Source: Magnolia sinica
Taxonomy: Eukaryota > Streptophyta > Magnoliopsida > Magnoliales > Magnoliaceae
Direction of reading: 5' to 3'
DNA: 64,000 nucleotides
Assembly: GCF_029962835.1 (NCBI RefSeq)
Contig: NC_080582.1
Coordinates: forward strand, 16,190,032 to 16,254,031
The notes under the pieces are model-generated. The model ran no database searches. It saw nothing but the letters and a program-made list of their open reading frames with translations, and was not told the DNA's origin. Each line of letters starts with the position of its first letter. The stretch's first letter is position 1. This document shows positions 1-9,998 of the stretch, piece after piece. Made by a program: the position numbers and the translations under genes.

Positions 1-117
1 AAAATGGATGAATGGCATGGATAAAACCCATACATCATGGCGGGCACACATAACACCAACCACTAGCCACATTAAATTCACTTTAGTCAAAAATTCTATG
101 ATTTTTCTCTTTTAAGG

Positions 118-226
<109 letters not shown>

Positions 227-254
227 GTTCAGGAACAACGACACCACCATTTTA

Positions 255-700
255 AAGGAAGCGGATTGTGTACTTCACGGCAAAATCAGTCCAAGCAAGG
301 ATCTGTGGGACCCACCGTTGTGAATGACTTTTATCCAAACTGTTCATCCATTTTTTTTATATCATTTTAGGGTATGAGTCCAACAAATGAAGCAGATCCA
401 AGGGTCAAGTGGTCCATACCATGGGGATTGAACACCCACAGTTAAAAACATGGTGGCCACAGAAGTTATTTATCAAGCTGGAAGTTGTTTTATACATTCA
501 TCCAAGTTTGTGTGACCTTACAAATACGTTGGATGGAAAGTAAACGTCACGATGGGCCTTATGAAGGTTTCAACGGTCAACATCATATCACCGCTGCATC
601 CTATGGTGTGGTCCACCTGATTCTTGCATTTGCCTCACTTTTTGGCTTGTATTATAAAATGATTTGAGAAATTGGATGAACGGTATAGATTGAGCCCTTT
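255..700. mobile_element. Palindromic (foldback) MITE copy
   Basis: The left arm (GGATCTGTGGGACCCACCGT, then a TTATCCA.. CTGTTCATCC stretch, ..AAGTGGTCCATACCATGGGG) is answered on the right by its imperfect reverse complement (CCTATGGTGTGGTCCACCTG.., ..GGATGAACGGTATAGAT). The centre contains the family's conserved core, with a short text near ATCAAGCTG and TGTGTGACCTTA. This family recurs dozens of times in the window. The 60-codon ORF inside it (485-667) is a by-product of the repeat, not a gene. The right terminus decays near 700. Confidence 0.8.
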
Positions 701-1020
701 TTAAATTCCTTACCCAACATTGTGGGCATTTTTGTCATTTAAAACAAATTTATAACCGAAGCTAAGAAAATCAAACAGAAGCTGCCCTTTTACATTAACT
801 TAATTAATGAGGTATTTTGATGATAACATAATTTAAAAAGATACTGGGATGTAAATATGGTATTAATGAGTTACTATTTTATAAAAATTCCTTTATTTTA
901 TTAATATTTAGAAGTGATTGGAGATTTATAAAAATTTAGGGATTTTATCATGTACTCTTCTTAATAAATAAGAAAGTATCACAATCTAATAGAATTACCG
1001 ACCTAATCCTCTAACAAACT
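700..1020. other. Gene-free A/T-rich spacer
   Basis: Low-complexity A/T-rich DNA with short scattered ORFs only. The stretch from about 860 (TTTTATAAAAATTCCTTTAT) resembles 48297-48330, so the duplicated block A may begin here. Confidence 0.6.
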
Positions 1021-2013
1021 TAATTTTTACCAATACTCAAAAGTTTTCACCCCCAGCTTATTCGGACTAGGAAACTGACCCAAATCCGACCTATACTCTG
1101 GAGGATTGGGCCCGGGTTTGAAACTCAGACCGCTTATCAAAGGGAACTGATCACCTTATACGAGCCTGCACCACACGTAATCATACAGTGCGTTTTCTGC
1201 CATCCAAACGGGGAAAAAAGAATATTTAATACATCCAATGGCTAAAAATGTCCTATACCACAAGGAGTGGTGCTGGTGCCTGCAGGTAATCAGTTCTGAT
1301 AATTAGTCGGGTCAGCTCAGGAACTCAACTCATCTCACTTGCACACCAACCATGATGGAAAATATCTTGCACACCAGCGATGATGGAAAATATCTTAATA
1401 TGAGAAAAGACAGAAATTTCAATAGATTTACATACCTGAAGTTTGGCTCCTCGGTGTCTTTCCAGTAGCAACTCAAATAAAACTAACAAGGCATCAAGTG
1501 GTGTAGTAAGCCGGAAAGCTTCATACTGGATGCGTTTATATATGCTTCCCGGAGGTAGATGTGAAGGATGGATAATTGGATGCTTGCTTGCATTAAACGG
1601 AAAGGAAAAAGAGAAAGGTTGATGCTTCCTTGAATAAAACGGAAAGGAAAAGGGATAGGTTGATGCTTCCTTCCATGGGAGAGAAAGGGGTTTCCTATGG
1701 AAGAGAGGAATCTCTTTCACAGTCAAAAAGCAATTTTGGTACTCTTTACTGTAGAAGAGGCCAGAGTTTGTGTCATACGAGGCGAGTTCCTGTTTGGAAT
1801 TAGTTTATAAATGATCGGGGACGTCAGATCAATGGCTTGGATAGACTAGCCATGGGACCCACACTTACCAACCAGGTTGGGAAACCAATAGAGAAGTTGG
1901 CATCTTTTCATTAATTCCAGCGATTCGGGTGGATGCATCCGGAAATTATAACTGTCGTGCATTCGGATTTGAGAAGAACAGTTCCTTTCTACGTACTGAG
2001 ATGACGTGGAACT
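1020..2013. repeat. Duplicated block A, left copy (partner of 48390-49610)
   Basis: Runs collinearly with 48.4-49.6 kb: shared stretches include GGTTTGAAACTCAGACC (about 1116), the CTGAAGTTTGGCTCCT region (about 1437), a pyrimidine/purine-rich AAAGAGAAAGG tract and ATCAATGGCTTGGATAGACTAGCCA (1829 on; fewer than 20 bases quoted apply to each half). Minus-strand ORFs occur at matching places in both copies (1325-1726 and 48774-49114) but differ in frame and end, with proline/phenylalanine/serine-rich low-complexity products, so I do not call a gene. A shorter part of the same text (CCACTTATCAAGGGGAACT) also appears at 34.8-35.0 kb. Confidence 0.8.
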
Positions 2014-2214
2014 TACTGCCACATGAAGCTAGGTGGGGCCCACCGTGATATTTATGGGAAATCCACCCAGTCCGTCCATTTTTCCTGATCATCTTAGACA
2101 TGGCCCAAAAATGACACAAATCCAAAACTTAAGTAGGCTGTACGACAAGAAAATATGGTCACATGGGTAGGTAAATGCACACCGTTGAAACCTCCCTGGG
2201 TCCACCGTGCTGAT
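2014..2214. mobile_element. Left half of a split palindromic element
   Basis: Starts at the CTAGGTGGGGCCCACCGTGA arm and runs through the usual left arm to ..CCTCCCTGGGTCCACCGTGCTGAT, where family text stops abruptly. The continuation (GATGAACTGAAAACACAAAAATT.., quoted in part) is found 15.1 kb away from 17363. The uninterrupted arrangement exists in the paralogous copy at 53520-53985, which identifies 2214/2215 as an insertion boundary. Confidence 0.85.
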
Positions 2215-2670
2215 GAGTCCGGATCCTCTGCCTCCGCCTCCCGCAATCTCATTGGTCCACCCCACCGCTCCTGCCACGTAGGACTAGCCCATCTGTTTCT
2301 GTTTCATATTTAAAAAAAAAAAAAGAAAAGAAAAAACGAAAGTCTCTCTGCCGTCTTCCCTAACGGCAATGGCACCACTAACGGCACTTTCCATTTCCGG
2401 TTCCGGAGATTTTTCAGAGATTTCTTCTTCTCTCGTTTCTAATTTCAAATTATTTCCTTTTACAGATGGATCTCATCAAAGCGGAAGAAAAAGAGGGGTT
2501 TTTCCTTTTGACGATCGGAGGCCCTCTTTCCCCAATCTCTCACAATTCGTCTCGCCCATTTTCCACCGAGCAGCCGATAGTCGATTTCTACTATTTCGTC
2601 TATTCATCCATCAAAGATCCACCCCACCTCACAGGTATTTTAATTTTTTTTTAATTTTTTACAGATTATT
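2215..2670 (+). repeat. Left long terminal inverted repeat of the 15-kb element
   Basis: Matches 16886-17362 on the opposite strand. Shared landmarks are GAGTCCGGATCCTCTG, CTCATTGGTCCACC, CACGTAGGACTAGCCC, a poly-A tract, AACGGCAATGGCACCACTAA and an intron-like segment ending TTTTACAG. Homology fades after CAGAT at about 2668. The repeat contains the start of a transcription-unit-like structure pointing inward. Confidence 0.88.
2466..2634 (+). CDS. Exon-like ORF inside left TIR, inward-facing
   Basis: A 56-codon open frame starts MDLIKAEEKEGFFLLTIGG directly after an intron-3'-like TTTTACAG and ends at ACAG/GTATTTT, a plausible donor. The right TIR holds the same exon on the other strand (16922-17090), also open, with about seven amino-acid differences and identical splice borders. 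Upstream in both TIRs is another open ATG frame (2369 on, MAPLTALSISGS..). I do not recognise the protein. It may be the 5' end of a host gene captured when the TIR formed, or the element's own leader exon; with an exon at each end it could drive inward transcription. Confidence 0.4.
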
Positions 2671-3150
2671 TATGATCTGCCTCCAATGGCTGTGGTATAT
2701 CTTCTTCTTCTTTTTTTCTTTCTAATGCAGACTATTAAATGGGGAACATTGGATGCTGTTTTTGAAATGCCTATGTGCATGTAGACTAATAGGAGATTTT
2801 CGGGATTCTTCCTATGGCGAATGCGAATTTTTTATGTTTTAATTTGTTTCCACTCATGCATTGTTTAATGTGATATAAAGATAGGTAACGTGGTTGGTGA
2901 TAGATTTCTTTGGTTTTTATTTTATATGGTTTTATATTGATGATGATAGATTGATTTCTATGGCACATGTACGTTCTAAGTATGTCTTGTTTGTTTACCC
3001 TCATTGTGGAAATCTTATTTTCAACTAGTGCATGTGAAAAGTTCTAAATGGTGGGTCATCAAAACCTGAATTCAGGATTCAGGCAATGCATGGATCTGAG
3101 GGAGAAGTATTACTTACACACATTGGAGAAGGTGACTAAAGAAAGTTATC

Positions 3151-3369
3151 ATGTGGGCCCAAGGAGCTTCCTCAAATCGTCAGAAAGTATCTAATGTGTT
3201 TGATGAAATCTGCCTTTTGGCCTACCTGCTATACATATGGTTTGCCCGTATTGGTCAAGAGGTGAATGATTTGGCTGATGATCAGCTAAAGGGGGCATGC
3301 ATTGCCCTTCATTGTGTATTGGGAGTTCTCTTCCTTTGCATTACTGCTCCTTTTTACTTACTGGTATAA
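3151..3369 (+). CDS. Unidentified 72-codon ORF, hydrophobic C-terminus
   Basis: Reads MWAQGASSNRQKVSNVFDEI.. and ends in a hydrophobic stretch (ALHCVLGVLFLCITAPFYLL) that would suit a membrane segment. The last codons TTACTGGTATAAG could equally be an exon end followed by a GT donor. It lies 0.5 kb inside the left TIR exon and on the same strand, so it may be a second exon of that inward-facing unit. I recognise no family, and chance cannot be excluded. Confidence 0.25.
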   Translation: MWAQGASSNRQKVSNVFDEICLLAYLLYIWFARIGQEVNDLADDQLKGACIALHCVLGVLFLCITAPFYLLV

Positions 3370-3443
3370 GCGACCATTAAAAAATCACACTGCTGCAAAA
3401 AAAAAAATAAAAAAAATAGAGAGTTTTTCAGAGTAAAAAGAGA

Positions 3444-3683
3444 GGAATAATACTCATAGCCTATTAAGCACCCTAGATTTGGGTGTTATTAGAGGCAATT
3501 GGAGGTAAATGCACCAAAATGGTGTTTTTACTGCCTTGGATTCAAAGGTAAATGAAAACATATGGAATAATACTCATAGCCTGTTAAGCACCCTAGAATT
3601 GGGTGTTATTAGAGGCAATTGGAGGTAAATGCACCAAAATGGTGTTTTTACTGCCTTGGATTCAAAGGTAAATGAAAACATAT
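3444..3683. repeat. 120-bp tandem duplication
   Basis: Two copies, 3444-3563 and 3564-3683, starting GGAATAATACTCATAGCC and differing at only a few positions (CTATT/CTGTT, TAGATTT/TAGAATT). Copy two loses the pattern at AAAACATAT. The rest of 3700-4420 shows no gene. Confidence 0.95.
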
Positions 3684-4427
3684 ATTTTAGAGTGTTTTGA
3701 GATCATTTTATTTTGTCGTGAATTCAAGCTAATTGGTGTGAAATGGCTTTCTTGCCCCTCTTTTAAAAGTAAGAGAGTTGCATGAGTAACAAAGGTGTTA
3801 TTAGGCTACTAATATACCATACACTTGGCATGCTAATTATACCCCGAAACAATTCATTCAGCAATTGCATCACTTAAATCACACCAATTGAATGATCGAA
3901 ACTGTCCAGACATAGGTAATTTAAATGCACAGTTAAAAAACATTGACAAGTCACTCGTTTGTGATCCCTAGGTTTTTGGCCTACTAAAGGCTCGGAATTT
4001 CCTCATTTTAGGTGAAAATATATATTTCAATAGGCTTACTACGATCATTCTGTCAAACATCATATATATACACTAATTTGCGATATTAAAGCAGATTTAA
4101 CTAATCAAATTAAGGTTCCTATGAATATACTAAAGAGTTCCAACACATTCATGACGGACATCTAAATACAATTTTTTTTTGGAATTAAAGCGCATTCCAA
4201 TTACAAGCTGCCAAATTCAACCAAGGATTCTGATTCACATGGATTCCATTGTAATCGTGAATTGGATCCCAATGCATTCCAATTAAAAAGGTGCCAAACG
4301 AGCCCCAACTTTTCTCAAACTCTCCTATTCTTTACACACACACACACCCTCTTCCTTGTTTTCTGTACGTCCTTCTGCAACAGCCAAAAGGCCTGAACAG
4401 TTTGTGTACAAATGAGAAAGAGAAATG

Positions 4428-4736
4428 TCATTTGCAGGTCTTCAATACTGAATTGATTGCACACATTATGAGGCGGATGCTGCTTCTTTCAGCTGTGGTG
4501 GTGGTCGGGAGCACCCGCTGGTGGTCTAATGTTTGATGAACCTGTTCAAATATTGGCCGCCCGTGCGCCGCAATTGTTGGGTCCACTGGATCTATAGCAA
4601 CAACAACGTCTACCATCCAATCTAGCTTCTGGGAGGTATTGTTTCCAATATCGCATGCTAGTTGTTGGAGAAGGGATAGCAGGACTCCTTGACTCAGAGG
4701 AAGAGGAAGAACTGATAGAATCGCTTGCAAATCAAT
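4428..4736 (-). pseudogene. VCS-like: Captured terminal exon of VARICOSE/EDC4-like decapping scaffold
   Basis: VARICOSE is the plant EDC4 scaffold that holds DCP1/DCP2 in P-bodies. Only its last coding exon is seen here. After a polypyrimidine run and TTCTTCAG acceptor, the minus strand reads [53 protein letters not shown] and [18 protein letters not shown], then TGA. Wording, exon border and the C-terminal ..CK-stop fit the VCS C-terminal alpha-helical domain as I know it. There is no frameshift in this exon. It is about 100 of the roughly 1,300 residues of a full protein, so it cannot make a functional scaffold. A short KEMQKQM-containing exon upstream on the same strand (6783-6878) may be another piece. 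Confidence 0.8.
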
Positions 4737-5966
4737 CTGAAGAATGAGTAGGATAGGCAGATAACATTAGAACATTGATTTTTCTCCCCGACAGGAATTT
4801 TGAGAGGCGCTAACAATATTTATATGATAAAACAAGACCTCATTATACACGAATTCTATGAGGTGGCTCCATCTAACATGGGCTATGCTTAGTTACTCAA
4901 GACCATATTTAGCAAACACAAGACGTCAAAAGAATAGTAGGGGGAAATGTTCAGGTTTAAATAGGTCTCTATCATTAAAATTTTAGTCAAAGTTTGGTAG
5001 AAGAAAGAAAGCAAAAACCCAGAAATACGGAGAATGAAAAGTTTGGGTTTAACATGGTTCCAATTCAATAAAATGGAAAAAAAACAAAAAAAAAAAAATT
5101 AAAAAAAAAAACACAAAAAGCCAGCTATATATGCATATGGGTTTGTTATATTTAAAATTAGGTTAAGGGTGAATATTTCAATTAAAACGGTTAAAATTTC
5201 TTAATGTATAAGCAATTATTATAAAGGTAATCGAATAGTGGGTTAATATTATCTTTTGCCTCTGTTAAATCCTTCCTTTGGAAGTATTCCCCATACAAAT
5301 TGATCTGTTTCTTCTGAAATCTTCACTATCTGCCCATCTTCTTTAAAATATGGAGTTTTAATTTGGTTTGTCCAAATATTTATTTATTAATGCCTATCTT
5401 GCTAAAAATACAGAGTTTTAAACATTTAGTCAATTTACGCTTAAAAAAATAAAAATAAATTAAAATAAGGATTTTAAACTTGAGTATTGCTAACAAGGAT
5501 CATGATTTATTCCGAAGAAAATGAAGGAGAATCTTAAATATGGAAGCTCATCATGGTTGGAGTGAATTTTGATTGTTTGCACATGGAGTCCTTGGAGGTG
5601 AATGATGATAAATGCTCAATTTTTTGATGTTATCCGGGCCAATGAGAATGGGGGATTTCTTGGAGGTGGGGGTAAATGCCCATTGAAAAGGAGTGATTCT
5701 AGAAATGAAACGTCTTCCCACAACCAATTGGAGCCTTGGCCGCCATCTATTATGTTTGAGAAGATTTACCATTTATAGGCTGAACATTTAGTTTACCCAA
5801 ATGAAAAGGAAAAGGTAATGTCATGGCCAATACCTCAGCCACAGCACATGTTGATGATCTGCTCTGTAATGGCAACTCTTTCCCTATTTTGTACTAGTTG
5901 TCTTACCATGAAAAACCCTTCACTAATTCTCAGAAAGAAAAAGAAAAAGTTCTTTCGTTAGAGATT

Positions 5967-6164
5967 AATGACAGGTACAGAATCTTTTTTTATTCTTCTT
6001 TTTTTTATTTTTTTGGAAGGATGATGATAATTCATTAAGCTAAAGGAGAGGAAGGTAATTCCCAATACAGAGGGGACACTGAGCCCTGGATCTCACAAGA
6101 TTGATAACCAGAGGATTAAGTTTTCCGGAAGAAGGGGTAAATGAAATGACAGGTACAGAATCTT
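5967..6164 (-). mobile_element. 5'-truncated LINE tail with 20-bp target duplication
   Basis: The 20-mer AATGACAGGTACAGAATCTT occurs at 5967-5986 and 6145-6164. Between them are 158 bp that on the minus strand read ..CTTTAGCTTAATGAATTATC.. followed by an A-rich end, typical of the last bases of plant L1-type LINEs. The insertion is therefore a severely truncated retrotransposed copy. Flanking 4740-5960 is gene-free apart from short uninformative ORFs. Confidence 0.82.
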
Positions 6165-6782
6165 ACCCACCAAAAGACCACAAGATCAATGGTGCTAGTG
6201 GTAATGTGAGTTGGCATTGGAGTCTTTGAAGTTGAATCTACAGCACAGACAAGAAACATGGATGGCTCTTCATTTTCTGAATCTACAACACATACAAGTC
6301 CAGCCAGCAACTTATAGGATGGTACACAATACACAATTTCGCATTTTTGGCATTCAGATGTGTAGAAGATCCTGAATTTTAGTAATTGAGTGTGATTGAA
6401 TCTTATTTGGTTTCCATTCTCTTTTTTCTGATATGAAAACCTTAATACGGTTATTTGAGTTGAATTAGTAAGGACCATATATTGGCCAATAGGAATTATG
6501 CCTTGGTTCCAATGTAATTTAAGGAGGATCGTAAACAAGGCTATATATATATATAGTTACTTACATGGAACTTTGGAAAATACAAAAGATTATCCATTTA
6601 AATAAAGTTCTTAGCAATTTAAAGCAATCAAAGGTGGATTGAGCTCTTTTAACTGGTACGCTTCCAACCCCTTTCAAGTGAATCCATTTTCCATCATAAG
6701 ATATCATCACAATGTCTTAGTTTTGCTCGATCTTAAACCTCCAGATGCTAAATCCTTCCTTCAAATTTCTATCTTATAATTC

Positions 6783-6878
6783 TTATTGTTCTATCACAGT
6801 CTTGGTTTTGCTAAATCTTGAACCTCCAGATGCTCGATCTGTCATTTGCTTCTGCATTTCCTTTAGAATGGTCATAAG
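6783..6878 (-). pseudogene. Possible second VARICOSE exon fragment
   Basis: On the minus strand a CTCTCATTGCAG acceptor is followed by LMTILKEMQKQMTDRASGGS and then a stop. The LM-x-KEMQKQM wording resembles the start of the coiled-coil region of VCS, and its place upstream of the terminal exon agrees with gene order. Beyond the first dozen residues the match disappears, so identity is tentative. The segment CTCCAGATGC with its flanks is locally duplicated (about 6713-6757 and 6800-6840). Confidence 0.4.
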
Positions 6879-7029
6879 CTGCAATGAGAGGATAACAATC
6901 CAAAGTAAGAAAAAAAAAAGAGTGAATTTCGTACATATTTCTTTGTAGTATATGTGAAGATTGCATACTAACAGAAAGATTCTAGTGTAAATTTCCTCCT
7001 GCTTCATAACAGAAAACTTGCTGTTAACC

Positions 7030-7620
7030 ATTTCAGAAACTAATTACTCCTTCAGACTAAGAGAAATGGATAAAATCTACAAATCCCTGCATGTCTACAT
7101 ACAATTTTTTGATCTTCCATAAATAGATTTTATGAGATAATGTTGTTTTTTTTCTTCGTATGAACATGATCTAATAGTAGTAACTGTTAGCTCATAAATA
7201 GTCTTCAAGGAGAAGAAATTGGCAGGTGTGAGTAACATGCTTGCCCTTAATTCTCTGAACTAGTTAGCTCATTATCCATATTAAATGCAGACAACAAAAT
7301 TGCATGGAAATGTTTTAAACACGGTAACATGATCTGGAAAGAATTGAGTTATGCCGATTTATCAAGGAAATGAAAAAGCAAGCATAAACAGACTAGAAAA
7401 TCTTATTCCTACTGGATAAAAGCATGCTAGCCTGCTTCCTTAAGAACGGACTGTTGAATTGGATGTTCATAACAATGGTTAGAACCATATCCTTAAGAAC
7501 GGACTATTGAATTGGATGTTCAATACGATGGTATGTATATTACTTTGTTCAATGGAAGAACATTCAACTTAAAAAATTGTGATTGTGAAAGTACTTAATA
7601 CTTCTTCATTATAAATGTAG
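7030..7620. other. Interval without a recognisable gene
   Basis: Only short ORFs. A 40-bp text (CCTTAAGAACGGACT..TTGAATTGGATGTTC) is repeated at about 7437 and 7490. Confidence 0.6.
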
Positions 7621-8016
7621 GTTTCACGTTTGAAGATCCATTTATTAAAAAATTGTGAAATAGAATGTGATGGATTTACTGTCTCTATAGACCAAGAATG
7701 CACCCAGCAACCAAATTCGTAAGTCATTTTCCATTTAAAATATGAATTTACTCTTATTTAATGATATTTATCTATCTTTGTATGGTATTAGCAGGGTTGA
7801 TTGTGGTGTCTACTTAATGAAATTTATGGAATGTCTTTCCCGTGGAGATATATTTGATTTCAACTCGGTAAATTTTCTTCTTTTTTTTTTCCTTTTTCTT
7901 ATACAAAATTTATGAAACATACTTACGATCCACTTTCATCATCAGGGGCCAATGAATTTTGAATGAAAAAAGTTGGTTGCACAACTGATGCTGGGCAAAA
8001 TGATTACACCACAGTA
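7621..8016 (+). pseudogene. Captured Ulp1/SENP-type cysteine protease C-terminus
   Basis: Three exons with visible splice sites: 7621-7718 (after ATGTAG, before GTAAGT), 7795-7867 (after TTAGCAG, before GTAAAT) and from 7946 (after CATCAG). Joined in phase they give ..DGFTVSIDQECTQQPNS, VDCGVYLMKFMECLSRGD, IFDFNS. The DCGVYLMK-MEC core carries the catalytic cysteine of C48 (Ulp1) peptidases, which cleave SUMO-like conjugates. Exon 3 has an in-frame TGA at 7964-7966 before a KKLVAQLMLGK tail. The N-terminal catalytic His and Asp region was not found. Plant MULEs carrying Ulp1-like domains are known (the Kaonashi group), so this could be an ancestral passenger and not a fresh capture. Confidence 0.78.
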
Positions 8017-8483
8017 ATGTGACATGTAAAGGTATGAAACATACTTACAATCATGTTGCTCTTTTTAATGGAAGGTATGTGCTTTGATTTTATTTTTTAT
8101 TATTATCATAGTTGTTGCGGGATGCAAATATGCTTTGCTTGTATTCATGATGGGTCTTGTTGTGGATGGAATTCAGGCCAAAATTCTCCTTTATCAGTGA
8201 AAGCATTGGGGCTGCCTGTCATATGATTGCTATCTTACAGGTACTGTAAGAGGGAGAATCTATGTTCATGGCTCCAAGCTGATATTGAAGGTTGTTAGTG
8301 AATCATTCACAAAGGCTAGATTGTAGTGCATAGAACATTTTTAAGATTAATTAGTTTTTTCCATGGTAGGTCCTGCTAGGTGGATGTTTGAAAACTATTG
8401 CTTTCATTGATTGGGTGCATTAGGATTAGATCATCTTAATCATCAATTTTGTATCTTGAATTATGGTTGATGATCATTTTTAA

Positions 8484-8562
8484 GCAGGAAGAAAATCATG
8501 TGCAATATAAATCATTTCATAAGCAGGAAGAAAATCATGCGCAAAATAAATCATTTCATAAG
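8484..8562 (+). repeat. 39-bp in-phase tandem duplication
   Basis: AAGCAGGAAGAAAATCATG.. occurs twice at 39-bp spacing, giving KQEENHVQYKSFH/KQEENHAQNKSFH in the local ORF, followed by a partial third start. Length divisible by three may be coincidence. No gene is otherwise evident in 8020-9630. An 18-bp text AACTGATGCTGGGCAAAA occurs at about 7983 and 9207. Confidence 0.85.
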
Positions 8563-9635
8563 CAGGTTTCTAAGTTCTTTCATTTCTTTCATTTTTTTTT
8601 TCTTTTGACAGGCTTGTCGGTTGATAACAATTCGCAAGGAGTATAACAGCTATATGGAGCTCTTTCTGCTCAAATGTGGTTGGGGATGATCTTCTCAGGA
8701 GTTTTTTTTTTTTTTTTAGGTCCAATGAATGCAATTGTTGCATGGTAGCCTGTTAACAGTTTAGATTGTTCAATTAGAGTATCCAAGTTATGGATTGGAT
8801 CATCCTATCAATACAATAAAACCAAATCAGGCAACAGGTGCAATAGGGCCAAATCAAGGATTGATAAAGGCTTCTGTTTTTTTCTTTTTTCTTTTTTGTG
8901 TGGTGGCCTGTTAAATGTGTTTTGGATTTAATGGACAATTCAAATTGTTCAATTGGAGTCTACAAGTTTTGATTTGAATTGTATGAATTGAAGTATCAAG
9001 TTTCATTCTTGCTTTAAAGTAGGAAGCCCTGTGGGATTAAAATCAACAAATTTGGTTTGTAGGGTCAGACCCACATTAATATTAATTAGTTATCTACCAG
9101 GCAGGCTTGAAATGTCAACTTTGGATACTTCAGGCCCATATTATAACTGCAGAACTGTGCACAGGATTCATACATCAGCGATAGCAGTGATTATCCTAGT
9201 TACGTAACTGATGCTGGGCAAAAATTTCAGTGCATCCGCATGTATTGTAGCAAACATATAAAGTTGTAAATAGAAGAGAATAGATACTCTGACCGTGTGT
9301 GATGGGTGATATGCATGCGCTTAGAAATTATTAAAAAATGCACACATGGCTTAAAATTAATTCAAATTAAACTGTCGGGACCCGGTTTAGATGCATCAGG
9401 AAACAAAAATAAGCTTCCATCAATCGGCGGTTAGGATTTCTCAACAAATCTGATCTTTGAGATCGTGACTGAGAAACATGACTTTCACCATTAAAATGTT
9501 TTGACTTTGAACATATGACCTGAGTAAATTTCCTGAGTGCCTGTGTATCAAGCTTCCAACTCTGCCAGAGTATAAAATATGAATGTCTAAGGCCATTTCA
9601 TTATTTATAGAAATCTTCAGGGCATAAGAAGGGTA

Positions 9636-9998
9636 CGGGGACTCGACGGCAGGGTGATGTAAGTGTTTTATCCACGCCGTCCATCGCTTATCTTAGATCA
9701 TTTTAAAGTATGAACCAAAAAAATGAGACGGGCAAAGGGCTTAAGTGGACCACAAAGTGGGGATTTAACGTACACTATTACAAACTTCTTGGGAGCTGGA
9801 TAAGTTTCAGATCAAATATCACATATTTTTTTTCCACTTCATCCATGTCTACATGACCTTATGAATAGGTTGGATGGTAAAAAAAAAAAATCACGATAGC
9901 CCTTAGAAAGGTTTCAACGGTGGGTGTCATTATCACTACAGCTTCCTTCGGTGTGGTCCACTGGATCTTCGGATCTACTTCATTTTTACCCATTAGAT
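9636..9998. mobile_element. Palindromic element truncated by the minisatellite
   Basis: Contains the complete left arm (..TTATCCACGCCGTCCATCGC..), centre, and right arm as far as GGATCTACTTCATTTTTAC. Family text then stops and array text CCATTAGATTGTTGAAAAAA starts. The tandem array thus grew out of, or was inserted at, the distal right arm. Confidence 0.85.

Noticed and set aside
1325-1726. 133-codon minus ORF in block A
   Set aside because: Counterpart in the other block copy is frame-shifted into two different ORFs and the product is low-complexity.
6116-6538. 140-codon minus ORF MFTILLKLHW..
   Set aside because: Not recognised, and its 3' end reads into the LINE tail and its target duplication; kept out as a gene though part could be captured exon.
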